Assembly: GCA_050299555.1 (NCBI GenBank)
Contig: JBNKWA010000039.1
Location: 1 to 53,580, forward strand
Direction: 5' to 3'
DNA: 53,580 bases
Origin: JBNKWA01 sp050299555
GTDB lineage: Bacteria > Pseudomonadota > Alphaproteobacteria > Rhodobacterales > Rhodobacteraceae
Numbering within the stretch: the first letter of the stretch is position 1; every line of letters begins with the position of its first letter. Below, piece after piece: positions 1 to 11,945 of this stretch. Below the pieces are notes generated by a model. That model was not told the origin of the DNA. It did no database searches and saw nothing but the letters and a program-made list of their open reading frames with translations. Made by a program: the position numbers and the translations under genes.

Positions 1-1
1 C

Positions 2-282
2 GGCGCCTGGTTCGACGGCCAGTACCGGCTGCTGTTCGAGCGCGATGCCGGCGGTACGGCGGGCAACGAGCTGGCGGTGGTGAGCTTTCCCGATTTCGAT
101 GCCCTGGTGAACAACACCTCGTCGTTCACGCAGTTCACCCAGATCGACATCGATCCGGCTTTCTCGGTCGCCGGGGTCTTCTTCACGCCCGATGTAATGG
201 CGCCCGTGCCGGTGCCGCCCGGCGCATTGCTGCTGGCATCGGGGCTGGTGTCGTTGCTCGGGTTGAGACGTCGGCCGACGCG

Positions 283-292
<10 letters not shown>
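2..292 (+). CDS. C-terminal part of a CTERM-anchored exported protein (5' end outside window)
   Basis: The frame is open from the first complete codon at base 2, so this is the tail of a longer gene, not a gene starting at the GTG at 77. The visible part is about 96 residues. It ends in a tripartite sorting tail: a VPVPPGA motif, a hydrophobic stretch (LLLASGLVSLLGL) and a basic RRRP cluster. This is the layout of PEP-CTERM/VPxxP-CTERM proteins, which are exported, processed at the motif and released or surface-anchored by an exosortase-type system. The passenger domain cannot be identified from this fragment. The gene converges on carB and their stop regions overlap by 10 bases. The sorting call rests on pattern only; no exosortase gene is in the window. 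Confidence 0.7.
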
Positions 293-3621
<3,329 letters not shown>

Positions 3622-3839
3622 GGTCCCCCGGGCGGCCCGGATGCGGGCGTCGTGGCTGGCTGGCGCAAACGCCCCTGCCTTTACGAAGAGCGGCGCGAGG
3701 GTGCAAGGGGGTGGCTGCCCCGGACTTCGCCCCAAGGGTGGGCATTGTCACAGACACGGCCCTGCGTCGCGGCCGAAGCAAGGGGGAGCGGGGGGCCGCC
3801 GGAACAGGCGGCAGAAGCAAGCCGGAGGGGGAGGCGGCG

Positions 3840-4853
3840 ATGGTCAGTTACGTGATGACGGCGCGGCGGGTCAGCAAGGGCGCCTTCATGCCCGAGCCGG
3901 GGTCGCTGAAATACCTCAAGCTGCCCGATGGCGCCGCCGAGCCGACGCCCGATCATGCCGTGCCGCTGAAGGGCTGGTTCAACGACCTGGCGCTCGAGGC
4001 GAACGGCCGGCCCAATCCGCGCTCGATCAGCCCCTGCGGCGACGTGCTGGTGCATGTCCACGGCTACAACGTCAACCCGGCGGCGGCGCTGAAGGCGCAG
4101 CGCCAGTTGCAGAAGGGGCTGGAGGCCGAAGGCTGGCGCGGCGTGGTGGTGGGCTTCGACTGGCCCTCGGACGAGGCCGTGCTGAACTATCTGGAGGATC
4201 GGGCCGACGGCGCCGAGGTGGCGCGGCTTCTGGTCACCGGCGGCATCCGGCCGCTGTCGACGATGCAGGTGGGTGGCTGCCGCGCCAACGTCCACTTCAT
4301 CGCCCACTCTGCCGGGGCCTATGTCACCATGGAAGCCTTCGTCCAGGCCGAGAAGCTGGGCGGGCTGTTCAAGTCCGACTGGCGGATCGGTCAGGCGGCG
4401 TTCATCGCCGCCGATGTCAGCGCCGACAGCCTTGCCGAGGGGTCGGACTGGGCCGACCCGATGTTCCGGCGCGTCATGCGGCTGACCAACTATCAGAACC
4501 CGTTCGACAACGTGCTGGCGGTCTCGAACGCCAAGCGCCTGGGCGTGTCACCGCGCGCCGGGCGCGTCGGCCTGTCGGCACCGGTGCGGCGCAAGGCGGC
4601 GAACGTCGATTGCGGCGGTCATTTCCAGACGCTGAAACCCGGGGCCAAGCACAAGGGCATCAACTTTCCCCATTCCTGGCACATCTACGATCCGGTCTTC
4701 TGCCGCGACCTGGCGATGACGCTGGAAGGCGCCATCGACCGCGAGGCGATCCCGACCCGGGGCCATGACCGGGGCCGGCTGGTGCTGCAGGATGGCGCCC
4801 GGCCGCCGCATCAGGACGCCTGGGGCGACCTGTCCGAGCCCTTGATCAGCTAG
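3840..4853 (+). CDS. Alpha/beta hydrolase, DUF900 type
   Basis: A predicted cytoplasmic serine hydrolase of 337 residues related to the DUF900 family; substrate unknown. Visible features are the oxyanion-side strand VLVHVHGYNVNP near residue 75, a nucleophile elbow AHSAGAYV with the serine near residue 157, and a late His in HSWHIYDPVF near residue 285 that could complete the triad. The ATG at 3840 is chosen because a purine-rich GGAGGGGGAGG lies just upstream; the frame is open further upstream without a good start. It diverges from carB across a 218-base gap with no convincing promoter. A Cys-rich or lipoprotein signal is absent, unlike some exported DUF900 members. Confidence 0.75.
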   Translation: MVSYVMTARRVSKGAFMPEPGSLKYLKLPDGAAEPTPDHAVPLKGWFNDLALEANGRPNPRSISPCGDVLVHVHGYNVNPAAALKAQRQLQKGLEAEGWRGVVVGFDWPSDEAVLNYLEDRADGAEVARLLVTGGIRPLSTMQVGGCRANVHFIAHSAGAYVTMEAFVQAEKLGGLFKSDWRIGQAAFIAADVSADSLAEGSDWADPMFRRVMRLTNYQNPFDNVLAVSNAKRLGVSPRAGRVGLSAPVRRKAANVDCGGHFQTLKPGAKHKGINFPHSWHIYDPVFCRDLAMTLEGAIDREAIPTRGHDRGRLVLQDGARPPHQDAWGDLSEPLIS

Positions 4854-4883
4854 CCCGCCGGCCCTTCCGCCCCAGCCGGCGGC

Positions 4884-4912
4884 TTGACATCCGGGGGCGC
4901 GCGCGCTGTATC
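4884..4912 (+). promoter_or_regulatory. Candidate sigma-70-type promoter for aspS
   Basis: A perfect TTGACA (4884-4889) is followed after exactly 17 bases by TGTATC (4907-4912). Transcription would start near 4919, giving a leader of about 30 bases before the aspS ATG at 4951. The -10 match is only partial, which is common in GC-rich alphaproteobacteria. Predicted from sequence only. Confidence 0.55.
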
Positions 4913-4950
4913 GGCGCCTGTCTTCGCACGACCCCGGAAAAGGCCATCCC

Positions 4951-6735
4951 ATGCATGCCTATCGCAGCCACCATTGTGGCGCACTGACCGCCGGCGAAAC
5001 CGGCCAAACCGTCCGCCTGTCAGGCTGGGTGCACCGGGTGCGCGACCATGGCGGGGTGCTGTTCGTCGATCTGCGCGACCATTACGGCGTGACGCAGGTG
5101 ATCTGCGATCCCGACAGCCCGGCGTTTTCGGCGATGGAAACGGTGCGCTCGGAATGGGTGATCCGCGTCGACGGTACGGTGAAGGCCCGCGATGCCGAGC
5201 TGGTCAACCCCAAGCTGGCCACCGGCGAGATCGAGGTCTACGCGCGCGGGCTGGAGGTGCTGTCGGCGGCCGAGGAGCTGCCGCTGCCGGTCTTCGGCGA
5301 TGCCGAGTACCCCGAGGAGACGCGGCTGAAGTACCGCTTCCTCGACCTGCGCCGCGAGGAACTGCACCGCAACATCATGCTGCGCGCCGGGGTCATCGCC
5401 AGCCTGCGGCGGCGCATGTCCGAGCAGGGCTTCACCGAGTTCCAGACCCCGATCCTGACCGCGTCGTCCCCCGAGGGCGCGCGCGACTTCCTGGTGCCGA
5501 GCCGCCTGCATCCGGGCAAGTTCTATGCCCTGCCGCAGGCGCCGCAGCAGTTCAAGCAGCTGATCATGGTGGCGGGCTTCGACCGCTATTTCCAGATCGC
5601 GCCCTGCTTCCGCGACGAGGACCCGCGCGCCGACCGCAGCCCGGGCGAGTTCTATCAGCTCGACATCGAGATGAGCTTTGTCGAGCAGGAGGACGTGTTC
5701 CAGGCCATCGAGCCGGTGATGCGCGGCGTGTTCGAGGAGTTCGGCGGCGGGCGCCATGTCTCGCCGGTCTTCGAGCGCATCGCCTATCGCGACGCGATGC
5801 TGTGGTACGGCAGCGACAAGCCGGACCTGCGCAATCCGCTGAAGATGCAGGATGTCAGCGCGCATTTCGCCGGCTCGGGGTTCAAGATCTTCGCCTCGCT
5901 GCTGGAGCAGGCGGGCAACGTGGTGCGCGCCATCCCGGCGCCCGGCGGCGGGTCGCGCAAGTTCTGCGACCGCATGAACGCCTTTGCCCAGAAGGAAGGG
6001 CTGCCGGGGATGGGGTATATCTTCTGGCGCGAGGCCGAGGGCGGGATGGAAGCCGCCGGCCCGCTGGCCAAGAACATCGGCCCGGAGCGGACCGAGGCGA
6101 TCCGCCGGCAACTGGGGCTCGGCGAGGGCGATGCGGCGTTCTTCCTCGGCGGCCGGCCGTCGTCCTTTCAGGCCGTCGCCGGCAAGGCCCGCGATGTCAT
6201 CTGGGCCGAGACCCAGGCCAATGACGACTGGAAGAACGTCTTCCACTTCTGCTGGATCGTCGATTTCCCGATGTACGAGAGGGACGAGGAGACCGGCGCG
6301 CTCGACTTCTCGCACAACCCGTTCTCGATGCCGCAAGGCGGGCTGGAGGCGCTGGAAGCCGGCGACCCGCTGGATGTGCTGGGCTATCAGTACGACATCG
6401 TCTGCAACGGGGTGGAGCTGAGCTCGGGCGCGATCCGGAACCACGTGCCCGAGATCATGTACAGGGCGTTCGAGATCGTCGGCCATTCCCGCGACTTCGT
6501 GGACGCGCATTTCGGCGGCATGATCAGTGCCTTCAAGTACGGCGCGCCGCCCCATGGCGGCATCGCGCCGGGGGTGGACCGCATCTGCATGCTCCTGGCG
6601 GACGCGGAGAACATCCGCGAGGTGATCATGTTCCCGATGAACCAGCGGGCCGAGGACCTGATGATGCAGGCGCCGGCCGAGGCCACGGGCGAGCAGCTTC
6701 GCGAACTCGGGCTGAGGCTGATCCCGCGGGACTGA
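4951..6735 (+). CDS. aspS: Aspartyl-tRNA synthetase (bacterial type)
   Basis: Class II aminoacyl-tRNA synthetase, 594 residues, charging tRNA-Asp; in alphaproteobacteria lacking AsnRS this enzyme is usually also able to charge tRNA-Asn, which I infer rather than see. Domains in order: N-terminal OB-fold anticodon-binding domain (about 1-110, LSGWVHRVRDHGG), catalytic core with motif 2 (FRDEDPRADRSPGEFYQ, about 220), an inserted GAD domain characteristic of the long bacterial form (about 290-410), then motif 3 (GGIAPGVDRICML, about 535). SSPEGARDFLVPSR and LPQAPQQFKQ are standard active-site strands. It stands alone after its own promoter and converges with the pentapeptide-repeat gene 9 bases away. 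Confidence 0.98.
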   Translation: MHAYRSHHCGALTAGETGQTVRLSGWVHRVRDHGGVLFVDLRDHYGVTQVICDPDSPAFSAMETVRSEWVIRVDGTVKARDAELVNPKLATGEIEVYARGLEVLSAAEELPLPVFGDAEYPEETRLKYRFLDLRREELHRNIMLRAGVIASLRRRMSEQGFTEFQTPILTASSPEGARDFLVPSRLHPGKFYALPQAPQQFKQLIMVAGFDRYFQIAPCFRDEDPRADRSPGEFYQLDIEMSFVEQEDVFQAIEPVMRGVFEEFGGGRHVSPVFERIAYRDAMLWYGSDKPDLRNPLKMQDVSAHFAGSGFKIFASLLEQAGNVVRAIPAPGGGSRKFCDRMNAFAQKEGLPGMGYIFWREAEGGMEAAGPLAKNIGPERTEAIRRQLGLGEGDAAFFLGGRPSSFQAVAGKARDVIWAETQANDDWKNVFHFCWIVDFPMYERDEETGALDFSHNPFSMPQGGLEALEAGDPLDVLGYQYDIVCNGVELSSGAIRNHVPEIMYRAFEIVGHSRDFVDAHFGGMISAFKYGAPPHGGIAPGVDRICMLLADAENIREVIMFPMNQRAEDLMMQAPAEATGEQLRELGLRLIPRD

Positions 6736-6744
6736 CGGCGCGGT

Positions 6745-8553
6745 CTATCTGGGAACGACCGGCGATTTCTCGCGCCAACTGGACCATTCATTGCCGAAAT
6801 ACGTCACCGCCTCGGGCAGCCAGTGCGCCGGGCGCGGCACACCGCCCGGCAGCGTGACCGACGCGTCGCCGAAGGTATTGGCCAGGAGATACGTCCAGTC
6901 CTCCTTGTTCAATTGGACCTGGGAGAGGTCGGTGCCCCGGACAGCCAGATGCTTCGCTTCGTAGAGCCGAAGATCCGTGGATCCATCGATCAGCGAGTCT
7001 AAAAACCGGACCCCGTCAGCTCTGGCGCCCCTGAAGCTCGCGCCTCTGAGATCCGCCCCAATGAAGTCGACCACTGTCATGTATGTCGATGAAAAATCCG
7101 CGCCATCGAGCTTCGTGTTTTTGAAGTTCGCACCGATCAGATCCCTGCCCCGAAACACGGCGCGCGCCAGGTTGGTGTCCCGGAAGATTGGACGCGCAAG
7201 AATGCTGGTGCCGGAAACGTCCGCGTCAATCTCGGTTGAACAGCCCAGATCCGCACCGACCATGTTTGCCCGAATGAACATCGTCCCTTCGGTGCTGACG
7301 CCGCAGAGCCTGGCGCCTTCGAGTTGTGCGCCCTCCAGATTGGCCCATTCGAGCCGGGCGCCCACGAGATTGGCGTTGTCCAGAAACGCGCCCCGCAGGT
7401 CGGCGAAGCGAAGGTCCCTGGCCGAAAGGTCGATGCCGGGGATCGCATCCACCGCGCGATCCCGCTCGGCGGCCGCAGCCGCCAGAAAGCGGCGATCCAG
7501 TCCGGTAAAGTAGGTATCGCAGGCCGTGGCGGCGTAGCGGTCGGCGCACCAGGCCAGGCGGTTCGCCTTCACATGCTCGGGTGCCGGATGTTCGTCCGAA
7601 TAGACCTGGCCGCAGATCTGCGGGGAAAGCCCCTCGCGGCCGCACCACGTGGTCCGGAACATGTCCTGCGCCGTGTCGGGGTCCGTCCAGCTGGCCGGTG
7701 GGTTCGTGAAACGCACCCCGCGCAGATCGATGGGCGCCAGAACTCGATCCAGGCTTTCCCACCCGTAGAGTGGGTTGGTATAACGGTGGACATATCGGTC
7801 GAAGCTGCCCTCGGTACGGACCCAGCCGACAAAAAGCAGCCAGACCGCGAAGACTGCGAAAGCGGTGTTCCTGAGGATGCGCCGCCAGAGCCTCGGTCGC
7901 GGCCCGGGCCCGCGCGCGGCGGCGCAAAAGAGCAGCCAGCTGGTAAAGCCGACATATAGCGCGAGCAGCACGCAGAGCGCGATCAGCAGGGTCGTCAGTT
8001 CCTCATGAGCCGGGTGCGACCGCCACCAGAAGCCGAGGAGCGCCGCCGGCCCGGCGGCCCAGACCAGCAGCAGGGTAACGAGGCTGGAAACCCAGGTCAG
8101 CGGTTCGCGAGGCGCCGCGTTCGGGCCGGGATAGGTCAGTGCCAGGTCGCTGATCAGCCACGGAAAGGACCCTGCCTGCACGGCGGCACCGCCATATGTG
8201 TGGCGGGCCGCACCGACGGCATTCCAGAGTTTGCAGAGGTGCAGGTGGAGATAGACGTAGAGCGCCGCGCCGAGCACCGGGGCGAAGGCGAAGAAGCTGG
8301 TGGTCGGGATCGCGACATTGATCAGCGGCAGTTGCGTCTGCCGGGAGGGTATGAAGAAATCGGCGTCCTTCACGCCCAGCAGGGTGACGCCAACGAAGGC
8401 GAGATAGCCGAGCAGACCGAGCCACGAACCCCGCGCTGTGCGCGACAGCTCATCGATCCGGCGGACCGCCGCGGCCGTGTCGGGTGCGGCCGGATTTTGT
8501 CTGGCGCGGGCGAGGGCGGCGCGGCGCAGGGTCAGGCGGCTGGGCATTGGCAT
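6745..8553 (-). CDS. Membrane-anchored pentapeptide-repeat protein
   Basis: A 602-residue protein with two parts. The N-terminal 300 residues hold four or five hydrophobic segments (for example LLGYLAFVGVTLLGV, WVSSLVTLLLVWAAGPAALL, LLIALCVLLALYVGFTSWLL, FAVFAVWLLFVGWV). The C-terminal half carries pentapeptide repeats of the A(D/N)LXX type (ADLRGAFLDNANLVGARL, ANLEGAQLEGARL, ADLRGASFRGA), which should form a right-handed quadrilateral beta helix. The linker between them has several Cys (WCGREGLSPQICG, WCADRYAATACDTYF) that could form disulfides if exported. Function unknown. The start at 8553 (ATG) is chosen where membrane-type sequence begins; the next ATG is 6 bases downstream. The gene lies beyond the terminator of the pseudopilin operon, so it is probably transcribed separately. 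Confidence 0.75.
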   Translation of the reverse strand: MPMPSRLTLRRAALARARQNPAAPDTAAAVRRIDELSRTARGSWLGLLGYLAFVGVTLLGVKDADFFIPSRQTQLPLINVAIPTTSFFAFAPVLGAALYVYLHLHLCKLWNAVGAARHTYGGAAVQAGSFPWLISDLALTYPGPNAAPREPLTWVSSLVTLLLVWAAGPAALLGFWWRSHPAHEELTTLLIALCVLLALYVGFTSWLLFCAAARGPGPRPRLWRRILRNTAFAVFAVWLLFVGWVRTEGSFDRYVHRYTNPLYGWESLDRVLAPIDLRGVRFTNPPASWTDPDTAQDMFRTTWCGREGLSPQICGQVYSDEHPAPEHVKANRLAWCADRYAATACDTYFTGLDRRFLAAAAAERDRAVDAIPGIDLSARDLRFADLRGAFLDNANLVGARLEWANLEGAQLEGARLCGVSTEGTMFIRANMVGADLGCSTEIDADVSGTSILARPIFRDTNLARAVFRGRDLIGANFKNTKLDGADFSSTYMTVVDFIGADLRGASFRGARADGVRFLDSLIDGSTDLRLYEAKHLAVRGTDLSQVQLNKEDWTYLLANTFGDASVTLPGGVPRPAHWLPEAVTYFGNEWSSWREKSPVVPR

Positions 8554-8605
8554 GCGGCCCCGGGTGTCATTGCCCCAGATTGGCACAGACCCAGCCGCCC
8601 GGAAA

Positions 8606-8634
8606 GCAAAAGGCCCCGCGCGGGGCGGGGCCTT
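8606..8634 (-). terminator. Intrinsic terminator of the pseudopilin operon
   Basis: On the minus strand the arms AAGGCCCCG (8634-8626) and CGGGGCCTT (8618-8610) form a perfect 9-bp stem around a 7-base loop, followed directly by TT from the stem and a short T-rich tail (TTTTGCTTT). It begins 35 bases beyond the stop of the last TadE-like gene. Confidence 0.75.
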
Positions 8635-8669
8635 GATGTCGTGCCCAGGGTCGGTGCCGGGTGGCTGCC

Positions 8670-9332
8670 TCAGGTGCCGCCGCCCGCATGGTCGGTGTTG
8701 TTGATCGACTGCACGAAGCGGGGCCGGTTGATGACCCGGTTGCGCCATTCCAGATCGGCGAGGCCGGCCCAGTCGAACCACATCGTCGACGAGATGATCG
8801 GATCGAAGGGCACATAGGATTCGGTCAGGATGAAGCTGTCGCCATCGGCGGTCGTGGGCATGATGTCGGTGGGCAGCTCGGACCCGTCCGTATAGGAGTC
8901 GACGATTTCGAAATCGAGGGTGTCGGGATCGCGGTCGCCGCCGCGCACCTCTCCCTCGGCGACGACATAGGTCGGGTCGCCGATCACCGTCGACCACTCG
9001 ACGTTGTACTGGTCGGCATCCTCGTCATAGCTGACCGAGGTGATCCGCACCCACTTGCCGCCGGGCGCGCGCCAGGTCAGGTGGTCGAAAAGCTCCGTCA
9101 TGGTGTACTGCAGGTCGTTGTCGTCAAGCTCCAGCAGGCGCGAGACGATGTCGCCGACGAGATAGGTCGCCTTGGCGGCGGCGGTTGCCTGCCGGTAGGT
9201 GTCGAAGAAGACATAGGAGCCGAGGATCCACAGCATGATCAGCGGCGAGATCATCACGAACTCGATGGTCACGCTGGCGCGTTCGTCCGAGCGGAAGGAC
9301 CGAAGGCTGGCAAGGGGCACGGGCACTCTCAT
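8670..9332 (-). CDS. TadE-like pseudopilin (second copy)
   Basis: A 220-residue protein with one N-terminal hydrophobic helix (FVMISPLIMLWILGSYVFF, about 20-38) preceded by a basic N-terminus and the motif RASVTIEF. This fits the TadE/TadF class-III prepilin pattern in which prepilin peptidase cuts a few residues before a Glu at mature position 5; here the natural cut would fall between Ala and Ser. The remainder is acidic (DEDADQYN, GGDRDPDTLDFE) and would be periplasmic. The start at 9332 is fixed by a TGATG overlap with the upstream TadE-like stop, implying translational coupling. It is the last gene before the terminator. Role presumed to be assembly or anchoring of a Tad-type pilus or envelope structure. 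Confidence 0.72.
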   Translation of the reverse strand: MRVPVPLASLRSFRSDERASVTIEFVMISPLIMLWILGSYVFFDTYRQATAAAKATYLVGDIVSRLLELDDNDLQYTMTELFDHLTWRAPGGKWVRITSVSYDEDADQYNVEWSTVIGDPTYVVAEGEVRGGDRDPDTLDFEIVDSYTDGSELPTDIMPTTADGDSFILTESYVPFDPIISSTMWFDWAGLADLEWRNRVINRPRFVQSINNTDHAGGGT

Positions 9333-9889
9333 CACAACGGCTCGTTGGCAAAGGCCGAGAAGGCCGACATCTGGAACCCGCCGCTGGCATCCTGCGACAG
9401 TTGCAGGCCGAGGCGGTTCCCCGGGAAGATCGGATCGACGATGACGCATGCCCTTACGAACATGATCTCGGGGTTGATGTGGTTCCAGCGCGAACCGGTG
9501 TCGTAGTTAACCACCGGCGACACGGTCGCGGTGCGGTCGACGCAGGTCCGGGAGTTGGTGGGGAAGCTGCCGGTGCCCATCTGCACTGGCGTCAGCTCGA
9601 TCAGCACAACGTTCTGGCAATCCGCGAAGATCACCGCATGTTCGCAGAGCTTGGCCTTGATGGTGTCGTGCGTCGGGTTGGGTACCGAGCCGAGGCGCAG
9701 GTCGCGGACGGTGAGGTCGAGGCCGCGCTCCAGCATCATGAACTTGGTCATCAGCCAGCCGGCCTCGAATACCGAGAGCACGATGGCGAAGAAGACCGGG
9801 GCGATGATGACGAATTCCACCGTGGCCGCGCCGGCAGAGTCGGCGCGGAAGCGGTTGATGAGGTTGCGTACAAGTCTGGTCATCGCCAT
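9332..9889 (-). CDS. TadE-like pseudopilin (first copy)
   Basis: A 185-residue protein with the classic TadE signature: positively charged N-terminus, then AGAATVEF, then a hydrophobic helix (VIIAPVFFAIVLSVFEAGWL, about 27-46). Cleavage after Gly would leave Glu at position 5 of the mature protein. Cys residues in the periplasmic part (LCEHAVIFADCQN, SRTC, ACVIVD) may form disulfides. It begins 2 bases after the stop of the upstream VWA gene and its own stop overlaps the next start by one base, so the three genes are surely one transcription unit. Only the TadE-domain assignment is firm; partner and substrate are unknown. Confidence 0.78.
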   Translation of the reverse strand: MAMTRLVRNLINRFRADSAGAATVEFVIIAPVFFAIVLSVFEAGWLMTKFMMLERGLDLTVRDLRLGSVPNPTHDTIKAKLCEHAVIFADCQNVVLIELTPVQMGTGSFPTNSRTCVDRTATVSPVVNYDTGSRWNHINPEIMFVRACVIVDPIFPGNRLGLQLSQDASGGFQMSAFSAFANEPL

Positions 9890-9891
9890 GC

Positions 9892-11385
9892 CTAGTAGAT
9901 CAGCTTGAGGTTAAGGATTGTATTGGCGATGTTCTGGAACGCCTTGCCGATGTCCACACCGTCCACCTGGTAGAAATGCCCGGGGCCCGGCGTGGCGCAG
10001 CTCTGCATCGGTCCGACCTCGGCGCCGGCGCCGAAGGCGATGGTGAAGACGGTCACGCCCTCGTTCTTCGTGCCGGTGCAGAGCGTCTGCAGGGTGGCCG
10101 CGTTGGCGGCCCGGTCGGCGCTCTGGGCGCCCGGCGCCGAGTAGGCGGCGTTACTGGTCTTGAACACCGCAGAGCCGCCGTAGCCCTCGCTGAGCTGGTT
10201 GGTAACGCTGGCCTGCCACCAGTTCGCGCTGGTGCGGTTGGCGGCCCAGTAGTCGACATCGGAGATCGAGTCATAGTCCTGGGCGCGGACGCGAAACTGC
10301 GGCGTGATCATGCCGTCGGTCATCAGGATGACGAACTTCAGCGCGTCGGGATCGGTATAGGCCGCGGGCCGGCCGGCGAAGCCCGAGTCGACCTTGCCCT
10401 CGTTGATGAGCTGGGTGAGCACCGACTCGCTGGACGGATCGAGCAGCCCGACGCCCCACTTCATGCCGTAGTGGATCGCGGTCGCCTCGTGCAGGGTCAG
10501 CCCGTCGATACGCGTCTTGAGTGCGTCATTGTCGTTGGAAAACGGCAGGATCGAGCTCGCCTCGCTCGGGCACCAGCCGAAGGCGGTACCGGCCGGCGGA
10601 GCGGTGTACCCGTAGCCGCCCCAGACGAAGAACTGCAGCTGCTGGCGCAGGTAGTTCGGATCGAGGGTGATGGAATCGACCTCGGTCTCGTCGAAGTCGA
10701 TGCAGTTGGAATAGCTGTGGTTGTAGCTGCCGAAGAGCGGCGCGATGCTGTACTTGGGGTAGAGATCGGCGCCGGCGTTCACGTGGCCGGCATAGGGAAC
10801 GAGCGAGATGGTGGTATAGGGCCGGGTGATGTCGGTCAGCACCGTGTCGACGAATTCCTTCGCCGCGGTGCGCAGCTTGCCGATCTTGTTGTCGTCGGCC
10901 ATCGAGGTGGAGATGTCGAGGACCAGCGAGATCTCGACCTCGCGCAGCCGCTGCTCGGCGGCGCCGGAGGCGCGGATCATCAGCGTGTTGTAGCCGATCA
11001 GCTTCAGGAAGTAGGTGGGCACCGGGTATTCGGCGATGGCCGAGACGCGGCGGTAGGACAAGCCGACATCGACCTGCACGTCGAGATCGACGCTGTCGTC
11101 GATCCAGTTGGCGGTCTTCATGTAGTCTTCGACCGTCGTCTGCGCGCCGACCGACTGTGTCAGCGACGCCGCCGCCAGCACGCCGCGATCGACGGCATCC
11201 TGCAGCTCGGCCCGGTAGCTTTCATGGCGCATGTAGTCGACGGCCATCCCCGTCGACACGATCATCATCACCAGCATGGCGATGGTGTACGCGGTTACGG
11301 AACCGTCCTGATCCGCACGAAAACTACGAAGCAGGAAAAGCCGAGCCAGCTTGTCCCGCAGAGGGAAAGATACAATTCGAGGCAT
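9892..11385 (-). CDS. VWA-domain TadG-like pseudopilin (paralog A)
   Basis: A 497-residue protein of the TadG type. Near residues 25-50 a TadE-like hydrophobic helix follows DQDGSVTAYTIAML; the Glu5 expected of pseudopilins is replaced by Tyr. After a linker with conserved Tyr/Pro strands comes a von Willebrand A domain with a MIDAS motif DISTSM (Asp near 157) and VILMTDGM further on. The VWA region contains Cys-rich, aromatic inserts (NCIDFDETE, FVWGGYGY). It is closely similar along its length to the upstream gene ending at 11946. The ATG at 11385 is chosen because the same upstream context (a GATGGGACGGGTGG-like stretch before ATG) precedes the paralog. The frame stays open for 253 more codons upstream, discussed separately. 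Confidence 0.82.
   Translation of the reverse strand: MPRIVSFPLRDKLARLFLLRSFRADQDGSVTAYTIAMLVMMIVSTGMAVDYMRHESYRAELQDAVDRGVLAAASLTQSVGAQTTVEDYMKTANWIDDSVDLDVQVDVGLSYRRVSAIAEYPVPTYFLKLIGYNTLMIRASGAAEQRLREVEISLVLDISTSMADDNKIGKLRTAAKEFVDTVLTDITRPYTTISLVPYAGHVNAGADLYPKYSIAPLFGSYNHSYSNCIDFDETEVDSITLDPNYLRQQLQFFVWGGYGYTAPPAGTAFGWCPSEASSILPFSNDNDALKTRIDGLTLHEATAIHYGMKWGVGLLDPSSESVLTQLINEGKVDSGFAGRPAAYTDPDALKFVILMTDGMITPQFRVRAQDYDSISDVDYWAANRTSANWWQASVTNQLSEGYGGSAVFKTSNAAYSAPGAQSADRAANAATLQTLCTGTKNEGVTVFTIAFGAGAEVGPMQSCATPGPGHFYQVDGVDIGKAFQNIANTILNLKLIY
11180..11295. repeat. Near-identical block, copy 1 (within VWA paralog A)
   Basis: These 116 bases match 13201-13316 with only two differences that I can find (near 11198 and 11291). 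The block encodes the pseudopilin helix and the following MRHESYRAELQDAVDRG region. Other matching stretches, such as the MIDAS region near 10892, sit at the same offset of 2021 bases. Confidence 0.9.
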
Positions 11386-11945
11386 TAACCACCCGTCCCA
11401 TCGGCACACTACAAAGCCCCACGGGACATAGAAAGCCGGAAAACGGTCGAAAATGCCACTAAAATCTTTCAGTTCCAGAGGCATGCACACCAGCAGCACA
11501 CCCTGCTGACCCCTGTCCAACAGCACCACCGCAAGGGGTGTGCCGATCTCCACTCGGTTGATTTTTATGCTCTTTTTCGGAGAGTCGAGGCGTCCGTTTG
11601 CACCGATGGTAACCAATCGTTCAGATTTGGCCCCCCGCACGCAGCCTGTTGCGGCGCAGCATGCGATGGCGGCCTGAAACGCATGCGCGTGCTCTGGCGA
11701 GGCCCAGCCGATTCGCCCGGCACGGCGCGTGTCCCGCCGCACACGGCGGCTTGTCGCCATGCGGCGCGAGCGGCGGTTCGGGGCCTGGGCCCGGCGGATC
11801 GTGGAGCCCCACCCTGCCGTTGGCGGGGAGGGGTCGGCCGCACATCCAAGTGCCCACTGCATGGCCGCCGCCGGGGCGCCGCTGGCCATGCGGGCCGGAC
11901 GCCCTGAGGCGGGTTGCAGGCAGTGGTTCCTCATCACCCCGCGCC
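11386..11945. other. 560-base gap between the two VWA paralogs
   Basis: No gene is supported here. The half nearest paralog A (about 11440-11640) is visibly less GC-rich and, on the minus strand, stays in frame with paralog A with protein-like composition, but has no family match that I recognise and no clear start. The other half is GC-rich and looks like ordinary non-coding sequence. The last 80 bases before the paralog A start resemble the equivalent bases before paralog B, suggesting the upstream region was copied along with the gene. A promoter for paralog A may lie here; I see no strong -35/-10 pair. Confidence 0.5.

Noticed and set aside
5020..6555. A 511-codon open frame opposite aspS
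   Set aside because: Antisense shadow with low-complexity composition; aspS explains the region.
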